DNA of 64,000 nt from Euborellia annulipes (taxonomy: Eukaryota > Arthropoda > Insecta > Dermaptera > Anisolabididae): NCBI GenBank assembly GCA_023213315.1, contig JAKCPI010015884.1:45897-109896 (forward strand), in the 5' to 3' direction. Position 1 is the stretch's first letter. Each line of letters starts with the position of its first letter. Made by a program: the position numbers and the translations under genes. This document shows positions 10,792 through 20,290 of the stretch, piece after piece. Below the pieces are notes generated by a model, which saw nothing but the letters and a program-made list of their open reading frames with translations, was not told where the DNA came from and did not search any database.

Positions 10792-11656
10792 AGAAAATTT
10801 TCTGGACCCATTTAAAGGCTTTTCACGAAAGAAAAAAAATCTGTTCCTCTTTTTCTTTGAAAGAGGCGGTAGAGGTGTGTTTCTTTCATTTATATAATAT
10901 TAAATTTATTTTTTATCCACATAATAAATATAGTATTATATTAAAGAAAAAGAAAATGGTTCGGCTATTTTTCCTTCAACGATGTCGGCATAAGTTAGCT
11001 GGGAGAGCCGTCAACCAGGAGAGATGAATGGCTTCCTACAGGCTAATACTCTACTTTTTTCCATCTAATGATCGTGGCCTCTATAAAAAAAAATGAACAA
11101 AACCATGATTAATAGGATGTTTCGCGAAGGTGGAAGTGAAACAAACATCGCGATACATCAACAACAATCTCCCCCTTTTGAATCACGCCTACTTGTAATA
11201 AGTAGTGGAGTATATAAGCCCTTCAAATAAAAATTAAACCCTCACCAGCTGGAAGGATCGGCACCTGCAAAGGCAGCTGCAGCAGCCACCCACCAAGGAA
11301 TGCCGGTGACATTTCTATCCACTTGCTGGTTGTCATCTCCTGTTTTTTCTTGAAAATTTTAATAAGTCGAAAAAGATTATATCAAGATAAAATTGTAATA
11401 AGTAAAAAAAAAAAAAACTAACATAAGAATTTCCTTTTTTTTCAAAAATAATTTCTCTAATTATACATTTTAAATCTAGATAAATAATTAAAGGAGTACG
11501 TTAATTTGTTGGTGTTATTTTATAACATCGTAAGTCAATTATCATTAATTTTATATGGGAGAGTTTCTTAATTATTAGATTAAATAGAATAAATAAATAT
11601 TATTTATTTCTAAGATAACAAATTTTCGAGCTGAATTTGTGTGATTGAACAAAATA

Positions 11657-12187
11657 CGAGGGCAGGTCAATAAGTTCGTGACTTTTTGAATTTCCCGCCT
11701 CTTAACTGAAATGGCAACACTACTCCTGTCAGCAGGCAACTATCAGCTGACTCCTGTCGAAATTTGAACCAGCTGGGCCTTTTAGTTTTTGTTTGACATC
11801 CATTAATAGCAAGCACACTACCTCGTGATTTGAAAAGAAAATGGAAAAAAAGTGAATTTCGTGAAATCATCTCCATGGCAAAAATCCATGAATTGGGAAA
11901 CAAATTGATCCCTCATGCGCCCTATTCTCCGGATTTAGCCCCGAGTGACTATTTCTTGTTTCCAAACCTGAAAAAAATGGCTCGGCGGAAAGAGATTTGA
12001 GTCCAACGTCCATCTCAATTTTGATGCCCTCGACAAATCTTATTTTTTGGAAGGGATAAAAAAATTGGAGAAACGTTGGACGAAGTGTATAGAGCTCAAA
12101 GAGGACTACGTTGAAAAGTGAAAATAATATATTATCCAAGAACCTGTGTTTCTTTCAAAAAGTCACGGACTTATTGACCTACTCTCG
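11657..12187 (+). mobile_element. Deleted mariner element
   Basis: A 531-bp Tc1/mariner relic flanked by TA at 11655-11656 and 12188-12189. Inverted ends read 'gtcaataagttcgtgactt' on the left and 'gtcacggacttattgacct' on the right. Autonomous mariners are about 1.3 kb, so this is an internal deletion derivative. It carries the two ends of a transposase gene (separate entry) and cannot move without a helper. Confidence 0.9.
11840..12121 (+). pseudogene. Mariner transposase remnant
   Basis: Begins with ATG at 11840. After a one-base slip in the A-run the frame gives the typical mariner N-terminus (MEKSEFRE) and then jumps straight to the C-terminal part HELGNKLIPHAPYSPDLAPS, followed by DYFLFPNLKK. 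The PYSPDLAPSDYF block contains the last catalytic Asp of the mariner DD34D triad. The helix-turn-helix region and the first two catalytic Asp residues are deleted. After KEI there is a stop, and a second frame continues DALDKSYFLEGIKKLEKRWT to a final stop at about 12121. The gene is dead through deletion and frameshifts. Closest in style to the irritans/mellifera mariners, by memory of the family. Confidence 0.88.
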
Positions 12188-12189
12188 TA

Positions 12190-13010
12190 TATATATTGGG
12201 GCCCAGGCATAATTTGCTAACTTAAACGATATATTAATTAATTCACACTATTTGAGCGCTGAAATTCCATATTTTTTAACAAACTATAATTATATATAGG
12301 CTAGTTTGTCAAAAATAACAACTAAAATTGTAAAATATTTGTAAATCAATAGCTTTTTAATTATCTATAGTGTTCAAACATTCCAAATTTCATTCTGTAA
12401 TTGAAATTTGAAAGGATATTACCCAGAGCAGAGGATAAACCAAAGAAGAAAATAAAGCAAAAAAAATACCTGAATAAGTACACTTTAATTTAATTCAAAT
12501 AAGAACTACTTGCCAGGAAAAAGAGAAAGACTCTAAAGACAATAATTTACTCACACTATGAAAAAAAATTTTATTTAGGCTATTATATGTTTTTTTTCGG
12601 CCTTTGACCTTGGTCATTCAGCCCCCACTTGTTACAATACATCTTACAAAAAACATGATACAAAAAGAACTTTTATAAAAGTAGATCGTATTAGAAAAAA
12701 ACATTAATATAAAAAGAAACTATTACAAATAAATAACTAGAAAGAACACTGTAAATTATATGGTTAATTAAATAAGACAGGGAAACGTTACGGCCAAGTG
12801 TAAATAAAAGGAGAAATTTATAATTTCTTATTTCCGACGTTTCGTATGCCAATCACTCATTTCAGAGTTGGAGAAGTCAAATTTGATATTTTTTTTGAAT
12901 TTTTATTACTTTTTTTTATTATTAAATTGGGAGATTATAATTGTGGAAAAAATACAATAACCCACCTTCAAATTCCAAATAAACAATTCAATTCGAAATG
13001 CCAACTTAAC
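12190..13010. other. Gene-free stretch with possible LINE 3' end
   Basis: No gene. 12598-12660 ('cggcctttgaccttggtcat') resembles 47005-47040 ('aaggccttgacctacaggtc'). Both look like the antisense of a LINE 3' untranslated end with a weak palindrome, but no coding sequence is attached. The remainder is A/T-rich. Confidence 0.35.
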
Positions 13011-13426
13011 TATATGTGTAATATATAGTGAGAAAGTATTGCGTTCATGTTAAAAATTTGATGTCGATATTTTGATGGATATACAAGTTTTGAGTCCGTA
13101 AAAGTGGGTCCCACAAATTGATCTGTCTGTGTGTCTGTATGTAACAATTTTAACCATGAAGGAATTTAAATTCATAAATGATCTATTTTTTTAGCTACTC
13201 TCTAAAAAGTAGATTAATAAGTTTTTTTCCCTAAAACATGTTTGGAGTACACTTTATTACTTTCTCTTAACTATTAATATTTCCAATGGATTGAATGAAT
13301 TGATTTCATAGATTGAAACGCAAGTGATCAAGTTTTAACTAAGTTGTTAGGGGTACTCAGTACACAACTTTCGATTATCGAAGGTAGGAGAAAGTTGTAT
13401 GCTGTGCGACCAGTCACAACAGATTT
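13011..13426 (-). mobile_element. Family A, copy 6, with large hairpin at right
   Basis: Right-end hairpin remnant at 13011-13045 ('atatatagtgagaaagtatt'), then 'gatggatatacaagttttga' and the CA/GT microsatellite. The middle is deleted, and the large hairpin follows at 13365-13426 ('cacaactttcgattatcgaa' ... 'tgctgtgcgaccagtcaca'). The order hairpin - body - hairpin fits the full copy at 23791-24778 in reverse. Confidence 0.6.
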
Positions 13427-13544
13427 TTTTTCTTTTATACTCTTTGTATTTACAAATATAGCCAAGTTTTTTAATTCTCATTTCTCCCCTATTTACTAAA
13501 AGTTTCTTTAATATTGTATGTACACTTTATTTGTAGTTTGTGAA

Positions 13545-13740
13545 GAGAGAGAGATGAGATGAGACTAGATGAGATATTCCCGGTTCGTCACTCTTTAACG
13601 CTGATGGTATTTTGCACACGCCGGTAGCCTTGGTCCCGAGGATGTTGGTTTCGTTTGATCTCGGTATCGTTGTCGTGCTCTCTCTCTCACTCGCGGTCTC
13701 TCTCCCTCTCTCTCCCCTCCTCTCCCCCCTACCACCTCTT
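13545..13740. repeat. GA/CT-rich tract
   Basis: (GA)n and (GAGAT) repeats near 13545-13575 and a CT-rich run at 13676-13735 flank a GC-balanced island. Translated frames through the CT run are serine/leucine repeats without meaning. Confidence 0.6.
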
Positions 13741-13990
13741 TAATTCTAATTTGTACGTCATGAAAATTCATGAGCTCCATCCTCGTTGCAATCTCGTCCT
13801 CTCTATTTTCACTTTAAATCAAACCCCTTCAAAGCCGGGCGTTATTAACAGGGCAAACAGGGCCTGCTGGACCGCCGGGGCCTTATTACCAGCTAATATC
13901 AGTTAACTAAATCCGGGGACCCCCCCGGAAAACCCCCGAGAGGGCTTTAGCGTTAGCGTTACTGTTAGCGAGTGGGAGAGAGAAAGCCAC
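13741..13990. other. Repeat-free GC-balanced island
   Basis: A stretch of high sequence complexity, not repeated elsewhere in the window ('gggcaaacagggcctgctgg', 'ttattaccagctaatatcag', 'cttaaatc' type motifs, then CCCCCCCGG and a small tandem 'tagcgttagcgttactgt'). No convincing ORF or splice sites. It may be a conserved non-coding element or promoter; this is an inference from composition only. Confidence 0.35.
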
Positions 13991-14271
13991 CACTGTCAGC
14001 GAATATCAAAGCGCGTGTGGCCATCAAAAGTTGCAAAAACAAAAATATATTCTTCATCATCTAATTGAAGTTCACACACAAAAAAAAAAAACCTCAATCA
14101 AAGTCACGAGTTTACATTTTCATTGCATAATCATAAAAAAAAAGGATTTATTTAAGTAACGATTATTTGAGAACGAATTATTCGCTTTGAAGTATAATAG
14201 AATTAAATAAAGAAAAAAAAATTTCATTAATTTATTCCAATATCAAACTAACATTTTTTTTTTTAAAGCTA

Positions 14272-14352
14272 AATATTTTTCGAGATCTATTATTTGAGTA
14301 AGATAATAGTATTCAAAATACCTCGATTCAGACTTTAACTGAGTCATAGATA
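14272..14352 (-). repeat. Repeat X, uninterrupted copy
   Basis: Reverse complement of the X sequence at 2541-2895, without the 254-bp hAT-like insertion. It carries one copy of the octamer (attatctt on the minus strand) that is duplicated around the insertion at 2594-2847. It abuts an S0 SINE, as the other copy does. Confidence 0.7.
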
Positions 14353-14364
14353 TATTTAGTACGC

Positions 14365-14477
14365 CTATGCCCCGGAAAGGCGGAGATCCTGGGTTCGATT
14401 CCCGGGGGCCATGGGATGTTTGGCCTCATCAATAAAAAACACTCACATGTCTTGTTAAATATTTTTTTTTTTTTTTA
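14365..14477 (+). mobile_element. S0 SINE, 5'-truncated copy with T-run
   Basis: Identical start (acgcctatgcc) and end (cttgttaaat) to the copy at 2437-2541; then a T-run. B-box GGTTCGATTCC present, A-box absent. Confidence 0.65.
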
Positions 14478-14880
14478 TAAAGGACGATTTTTGATTCTAT
14501 CCTTTTTTTTTTTATTTGAGGGAAAAGCCTTAAATTACGGCAAAAAACCCTCAATAGCCTACAAAAAAAATCATTCCCCGGTTGTTTACCCCTGGTGCAT
14601 CGTGCACGCTGACACGCACCAAACCCAGTACCGGTATCTAGCGCAAATGGCCATCAACCCTGTTCCAATGTTGGGAGTGAGAGGCCCTTCACCCCTCTAC
14701 TCCCCAAAAATCAGTCCCTCTCGGGACTGGTCATCCCCCTTCAGTTTTCTTTCTCTGATTCTATCCTCCTCATTTCTGTATTTAAAAGTTAGAATCGCTG
14801 TTTTTATGTGGCAAGTCTTAATGGATTTTTTTTATCATTTGGGGGATGTTATTAGACTAATATTCTCAACACTAGAAATT
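14478..14880. other. Unassigned stretch, possible repeat F remnant
   Basis: An open frame spans this stretch but has low-complexity sequence and no recognisable domain. At 14598-14670 'catcgtgcacgctgacacgc' and 'gtaccggtatctagcgcaa' resemble, loosely, the part of repeat F at 35280-35340 (reverse) and 63240-63310. I treat it as a decayed repeat rather than a gene. Confidence 0.35.
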
Positions 14881-14906
14881 ATAATATAACCTAATTAACA
14901 AAAAAA

Positions 14907-15075
14907 TTAGAACATATACTGGATCCCATAGCTCTCTCTAGATCACTAATAAATTTCCATTATAAAAATGTAATCACTTCTGATCTAATAGATTATTTGG
15001 AACAAATAACCTAGGGTTTTTATAGAAATTTATTGGTGATCTAGAGAGAGCTATGTGATCCAGTATGTGTTCTAA
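14907..15075. mobile_element. Palindromic MITE, first of a nested stack
   Basis: Arms of about 54 bp: 'ttagaacatatactggatcc' and 'gatctagagagagctatg' read as reverse complements at the two ends. The loop carries 'atgtaatcacttctgat', whose complement 'atcagaagtgattacatt' lies outside the palindrome at 15091-15109, so this palindrome is inserted between the halves of another one. No ORF. Confidence 0.7.
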
Positions 15076-15087
15076 AAATTCCTTGCC

Positions 15088-15205
15088 ATCATCAGAAGTG
15101 ATTACATTCTAATACTTGAAAGTAGAAACATTTAAAAAAAAAGTCGCTGTTGCTTTGATGTGTTGTTACTCTAGTGTATAGGTAATGTTTCTACTTTCAT
15201 GTAAT
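15088..15205. mobile_element. Palindromic MITE, second of stack
   Basis: Inner arms 'gaaagtagaaacatt' (15118-15132) and 'aatgtttctactttc' (15185-15199). It is a diverged relative of the palindrome at 15211-15433, sharing 'agtgattacattctaat' and 'aagtagaaacatt'. Confidence 0.6.
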
Positions 15206-15210
15206 AAAAA

Positions 15211-15433
15211 CACTTCATACATATTTCGACAATTTCTTGTCATCATAAGTGGTTACATTCTAATATATTAAAGTAGAAACATTATACACCAAGAAGAGGT
15301 GGTACCAACTGCAACTGTTACTGTGATGTTTTGCATTTGGTACTTCTTCTGGTGTATAATGTTTCTACTTTAATGTGTTAGAATGTAACCACTTGTGATG
15401 ATGACAAGAAATTGTCGTAATACGTATCAAGTG
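15211..15433. mobile_element. Palindromic MITE, third of stack
   Basis: Nearly perfect palindrome with arms of about 90 bp: 'cacttcatacatatttcgac' at the left is matched by 'gtcgtaatacgtatcaagtg' at the right. Inner arms are 'aagtagaaacattataca' and its complement around a 45-bp loop. No ORF. The right end served as the target for the adjacent S1 SINE. Confidence 0.75.
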
Positions 15434-15435
15434 TT

Positions 15436-15707
15436 TTTTTTTTTTTTTTTTAAACATTCACACTTTTTTCTCATTCACACTCACACTCACTCACACATTC
15501 ACACTGTCTTTTCGGCAGCTCAAGCCATATAAGACATTTACGATAACCGTTATTTATGAATTTATATTATTAGGGTCCAGGCATTTTTATTTAAGCCATC
15601 TGGTATCCAGATGGCTTAAATAAAATCATCGGACTGCCTGGGGTCCGAACTCGCGACGTTTGGTATATGAGGTTAGCACGCTAACCTCTACACCACGCCC
15701 CGTGGGC
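15436..15707 (-). mobile_element. S1 SINE, best-preserved copy
   Basis: Flanked by the perfect 14-bp duplication acgtatcaagtgtt (15422-15435 and 15708-15721). Minus strand 5'-3': tRNA-like head with TGGTGTAGAGG (A-box) and GAGTTCGGACC (B-box), internal hairpin CCATCTGGATACCAGATGG, 'gccgaaaagacagtgtgaat', a GTGAGTGTGAATG microsatellite tail and poly(A). The duplication and tail show retroposition by a LINE machinery. This copy defines the family length, about 272 bp. Confidence 0.9.
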
Positions 15708-15721
15708 ACGTATCAAGTGTT

Positions 15722-16840
15722 AATTTTATAATTAATAAAATCTTAGAAACAAATAACCTATTGTTTAATTTTAATTTTCAATAAAATAACTCAATTTAGA
15801 GGAATTTCCAAAATAAAAGAGAGTAATTTTTAATAAAATAAATATAGGTAACCGGTATCATAAAGATTTTTTTAAATATTTAAAGATATGTATTTAAATA
15901 ATACTTTAAATGTGTACGTATATATTAATTTTTTTAAACTTAATGAATTAAAAAAAATATAATTTATTCAATTCTTGAACACAAAAACGACATTATTTTT
16001 TTAATCATATAAAAAAATAGGTTCAAGGCTGTATTTCCTAATTAAATCAAAATAGTTGGTTATTTAATGTGGCATTATTCTCTCCCTCCATTGTGTTTTA
16101 TTTCATTTTCTTTAACCTTGGTTCTTTTAATAAACAATTAAGGTTACTTATTCATTACGTATTAATTTCTCAAGATAGGCTATATTAATTTTTTAATAAA
16201 GGAAAAATTAATTTTTATTTTTTGAGCTCATGTTTTATATAAATTAGTATCCAATTGACTTGAATGGGAACGGAGTCCACACATATTCACAATATTTAAA
16301 TAAATGGATAGTAGAACTATTGAATTCATTTATTAAATTCTAACATCAGAGATCAGGGGGGAGGTAATTATGACAGTGGGATAAATAAATATCAATAAAT
16401 AAAAATATAAAGAGGTTGTTAAAATTTTTAACTCAGAAATAATGAAATATATTCTTTAAAATAAATTCAGTTAGGGAAAAATGCAGATTGTACAAACCCT
16501 CCCCTCCACCACCTCCCAAAAACCACCTCGAAAAATTTTATGGCCACGGTCCTAGTTACGATAAACATATATAAGGCATTTTCAAATTAGCCTGATGGTC
16601 CTTAAAAAATGGCAAAAAATATTTTACTCAATTGTGCCATTCGACATTCTGAGGAATTTTATTGACACGCTTCAGGTTGTTATATATTTTTATTTTATTT
16701 ATATACCTTGTATGTAACTTATGTTTCTTAATTTTATCATTGATCTTATTATAATTATTTGTTAATTTGTGCGCATGTGATGTAAGAAGGCTAAATTTCT
16801 TTCTTTTGACTGTTAACTCACTCGCTCCTTTCTGTTATTG
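15722..16840. other. Gene-free AT-rich stretch
   Basis: No gene. Mostly A/T low complexity. 16490-16560 has a C-rich patch ('cctcccctccaccacctccc'). Confidence 0.45.
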
Positions 16841-16844
16841 ATTG

Positions 16845-16930
16845 TAGCCCTGATGATGGTCGTATATCGGACCGAAACGTCGGCTTGAAGTGATTATTAA
16901 ACGAAATAAACCTAGCTGCAAACGCTCTTT
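16845..16930 (+). repeat. Retroelement-end motif, hammerhead-like
   Basis: Contains CCTGATGATGGTCG and GGACCGAAACGTCGG. The segments GGTC and GACC can pair between CTGATGA and GAAAC, which is the order of the conserved core of a hammerhead ribozyme. Similar CTGAAGATG...GAAACGTCG motifs recur at 22690, 44950-45060 and 60230. In Penelope-like retroelements hammerhead motifs lie in the terminal repeats. Stems I and III are not obvious here, so the assignment is tentative. Confidence 0.35.
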
Positions 16931-17040
16931 TCTTTCTTCCTTACTACGAGATCTACTCAGCTATCCACCTCACTTTTAATATTTTCAAATTAATTCAGAA
17001 GATCATAATGAACACTCATACTTATGAGTTCTTGGATGGC

Positions 17041-17165
17041 GACAAGGGCTGTGCAAAATAATCGATTAATCGATTATTTACCCATTATTTTCTTAAAAAA
17101 TAATCGATTATTAATTGATTATTTTTCATGGGATGAAACTCGTATAGGCCCTACTAAAGAAAAAA
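17041..17165. mobile_element. hAT-like left end (AATCGATTAATCGATT)
   Basis: 'caagggctgtgcaaaataat' followed by nested ATCGATTAATCGAT palindromes is typical of one end of hAT-type miniature elements. The right end was not found, so only a fragment is called. Confidence 0.4.
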
Positions 17166-17195
17166 TCATATAATTTTCGCAAGAATAATAAAAAA

Positions 17196-17692
17196 TAAAG
17201 GGTCGGACTAAGCCGAGCGCACAACTTTGCCTACCCACTATTCAAGAAAAAAATATTTGTCTCCCCCCCTATAGGGCCCCCTGATGGTCCGATGTTATAC
17301 ATATTATATATCATTTTACTCGGGAGGAAGTCTAGTTTCTGAATATATAAAAAAAATTATAGGTTATGTAAGAAAAAAATATTGGCCCCCCCTCTAGAGC
17401 GCCCCCTAATGATCCGATGTTTACCAAAAGCTTTTCAGTTCTTGACCTTTAGCTCTAGTTTATGCGTGCAAAATTTCAAAACAATTGAATAAATAGTTTT
17501 TGAGATTTCGTTGACGAAAAAAATTACCACAGACATCACACACACACACACACACACAGACATCATTCCAAAAACTACTTAAATGGATTCAGGGGACCTC
17601 AAAACGCATTTTGGCAGCTTCAGAAAAATTTCGATTTTTTTTACGATTACATTAACTTTACCTGTCCAACCTACGGTTGATGGACAAAGTTA
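17196..17692 (+). mobile_element. Family B element, relative of family A
   Basis: Begins near 'gcgcacaactttgcctaccc', has a (CA)n microsatellite at 17527-17562, then the block 'tggattcaggggacctcaaa' shared with family A, and ends with the hairpin 'actttacctgtccaac...gttgatggacaaagt' (17653-17690). Layout equals family A but most sequence differs. No ORF. Interpreted as a sister family of small Helentron-like elements. Confidence 0.6.
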
Positions 17693-17968
17693 AAAAACTT
17701 AAAAAAAAATGCTTTTATTTAAATTGAACTAAAAAAAGAGAAATTATTTAATTGTTCTTGTTAAAATTGTTGAATATTTATTACTTAAAATAAAAGCGTG
17801 GGGGGGGGGGGCTTAAGGAATTGTATATTCTTAGAGCCTCGGAATCTCTCCGAAGCGCCCCACGCTTTTATTTGAAGTCATAAATATTCAACAATTTTGA
17901 ACAATTAAATAATTTCTCTCTTTTTAGTTCAATTTAAATAAAAGCATTTTTTTTTTTAAGTTTTTTAT
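17691..17968. mobile_element. Palindromic MITE with G-run loop
   Basis: Arms of about 115 bp: 'taaaaaacttaaaaaaaaat' ... 'ttgttgaatatttattactt' ... 'aataaaagcgtgggg' on the left, complemented on the right up to 'aagttttttatta'. The 45-bp loop includes a 13-G run on one side and 'gcgccccacgc' on the other. Inserted at or near the end of family B. Confidence 0.7.
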
Positions 17969-18029
17969 TATATTGTTATTTTAAACTTTATTTTTTTAGT
18001 CTTTTGTTTTTATTTCAGATAGAGTATTA

Positions 18030-18145
18030 AAAAATCTGGTGTACTGGTCGCACAGCACACAACTTTCTCTTACCTTCGGTATTCGAAAGTTGTGTTCTGT
18101 GCTTATTACACCAGATTTTTTTGTGTCACGAAATATATTTAGTTT
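18030..18145. mobile_element. Family A large terminal hairpin
   Basis: 'aatctggtgtactggtcgca' and 'tgctta(t)tacaccagatt' pair around 'acaactttctcttacc' / 'ggtattcgaaagttgt'. It is followed by 'gtgtcacgaaatatatttag', so it is the left end of a (+) family A copy whose body reappears at 18640. Confidence 0.65.
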
Positions 18146-18639
18146 CCGACAGTACATTTGAATGTGAAAAATTGTTTATTTATATTTAGTTTTTGTTTGG
18201 GGCCGTAGTTTGCGAGTTATACGCAATTCAATATGCAAAGTTTTTATTTTTTATAACGAATATTATTTCTGGCTCTAGAAACGGCGAGATGAGGGGAAGT
18301 GGCGCCTGCACCTCCCCTCCAGACATTGTCGCAGGCGAAAGATGAATCTATTTTTGGTAAAGCAATTAAACCTTTTCTTATTTGTAAAAACATTCTAATA
18401 TCTCCATCTCAAGATCTATCGTCTAAATAAAGAGATTCATTAGACCCAGAGAGAATAATTTCACTTGTTGTTAATTAACAATAAATGATCCTCTCTCTTG
18501 AATGGGAGAGACAAATAAATAATAGTAAAAAACGTATAGTATTTATTCTTTACTATTTTATGGCCCTATTAATTATTCTCTTTTCAATATCCCTTAGATT
18601 TCACTTTATTTCAAAAAATATGGTGTGACTGGTCGCTGG

Positions 18640-18843
18640 TGACTGTTTAAAAGTAAAGTGTGTTTCAAATAATTTTGAGAGGAAAATGAGAATATACATT
18701 TTAAAGAGCATCTAAAAATTAATTGATTTTTGAATTTGAATCAAAGAAGAAAAAATCGAAAAAAAAAAAAACTGAAAAAGTGCATCAGTAAAGTACTAGT
18801 ATTCTTTGGCCGATTTTGATTAAAAGCTTATTTTCACGCTTTA
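18640..18843 (+). repeat. Family A internal fragment
   Basis: 'ggaaaatgagaatatacatt' through AGTACTAGTATTCTTTGG to 'agcttattttcacgc'. The 18150-18640 segment separating it from the hairpin is largely unrelated, with a GC-rich patch ('ggcgcctgcacctcccctcc') at 18300-18330. Confidence 0.65.
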
Positions 18844-19149
18844 GGGAATAAATAAATTGACATAATTTGTGTTTAACAATATCATTAATATATATAATTC
18901 GTTGGCGTTAATAATAATAATTTTAATTTTCCACGAGTCGAAAAAATAATTACCGAAACATCATCAATATCTTTTTTTTTCCTATTTTGCGTGTCGCTTA
19001 TCTCAACAGGAATCGTTAATATCACATTTTATTACTCCTCCATTTTCTATTTCGAATTTTGTCAAGTTTTTTCTCATTTTTTTTTTCGTAACGGTCATTT
19101 AACGCCATGTTCTTCTTCTTATGCTTTTTTTTGTAGTAATTAAATGTTA

Positions 19150-19450
19150 TTGGGAAGTTAAGTGGTTAATTTCCGTGCAGAGACATCTTCGGGTCTTATC
19201 CTTATCAGTTCCCAAGATCCACCTATCTCAAATATCGTAGCCAAAGACCGGAACAGGAGGCAATTTTTTTTTTTTTTTTTTTTACCAAGCTGCTGTTGTT
19301 GAGTTGTACTTTTTAAGGCCCTCTAATTAAAGAAATGAGTTCTTCTGTCGCCGTGGCTAATTCCTTTCCCAACCCTTAATTAGCGTTATCAGCTATTTTT
19401 AGGAATTATCAGTATGGGGGTGGTCGCTTCAAAGGATTCCTATTATTATA
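19150..19450. other. Repeat-free island, candidate regulatory
   Basis: Complex, GC-balanced sequence not repeated in the window, with several ATTA/TAATTA-type motifs ('ccctctaattaaagaaatg', 'cccttaattagcgttatcag') that are homeodomain-like binding sites. No splice sites or ORF were seen. A 22-T run interrupts it at 19265. Regulatory function is an inference. Confidence 0.3.
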
Positions 19451-19797
19451 AAACTACCATCCATTCTATTTTATACATGTCTTTGTTTGACTTTTTTCAT
19501 CTATAAAAATAATCACAAAAAAATCAGAGGGAATAGATATAAAAATGAATTGGGAAAATATATATGTTTGTATATGTTCTATAGAAATCCACAATTTTCA
19601 ATGAATCTTTTTCAAATTAAGTACACATATAGTATTTGAAACGACGAGTAACATCGTAATAATTTGAATCTCTTAAATATTTTGGGAAATTAATTCAGTT
19701 TCAGCCCACACTTTTATAAAAGTCATTTTCCTCTTTTTAGTTTATTTTAAATATTATTTTAACTTTCTCTAATATAAAATATATAAAATAAATAGAG

Positions 19798-19842
19798 AGA
19801 AAGTAATGGTTTTATGTCAAAAATTCGATGTCGAGGTTTTTA
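19798..19842 (-). repeat. Family A right-end fragment
   Basis: 'agagagaaagtaatggtttt' and 'atgtcaaaaattcgatgtcg' match the right end of family A. Confidence 0.55.
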
Positions 19843-20092
19843 TATTATACTTTTTCTAATATAATTTTCTATTTCTTTTTAGACATGAATACAAAACTTG
19901 AGCATCTCTAAATGTTGCCGACCAGTCTATTCGACTTGATAATGTAAGTCATCAACAAATTTATTATTTATTCCAATTTACTTTGTCAATTCCAAGTTTA
20001 CCCTACAAGAGATACACCATATTAACTTAATAATAATTAATATGAAATTAGAAAATTAATTATTCGAGTTTTGATAGCAAGCAGGTGACTTG

Positions 20093-20290
20093 GTCTCCGG
20101 ATTATGTTCAGTGTTATAAATGGTAACGTAAGATTGTAAGGTGGTCGGGTGTAATTACAAACGAAGGACGAAGGGCACGTGTCGGCAGGTGAGGCATAGC
20201 CTTTGGGATAGATGGGAGCTACGAATGGATGGACCCCGCCGGGGATCGAACCCAGCTGTTGCATTCGTTAACTCTCTCTCTTTACAACGA
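20093..20290 (-). mobile_element. S4 tRNA-derived SINE
   Basis: On the minus strand 'agagagttaacgaatgcaac' precedes 'GGGTTCGATCCCCGGCGGGG', a perfect B-box/T-arm, followed by 'gtccatccattcgtagctc' and a non-tRNA body to about 20093 ('tccggagaccaagtcacctg'). Only one copy is present, so family limits are uncertain. The CT-rich 20268-20282 may cover the A-box region. Confidence 0.55.

Noticed and set aside
13676..13735. Serine-rich protein from the CT tract
   Set aside because: Pure low-complexity translation of (CT)n in either strand.
14416..14889. 157-codon plus-strand frame
   Set aside because: Starts inside a SINE, crosses two T-runs and a degraded repeat, and shows no domain or codon-like composition.
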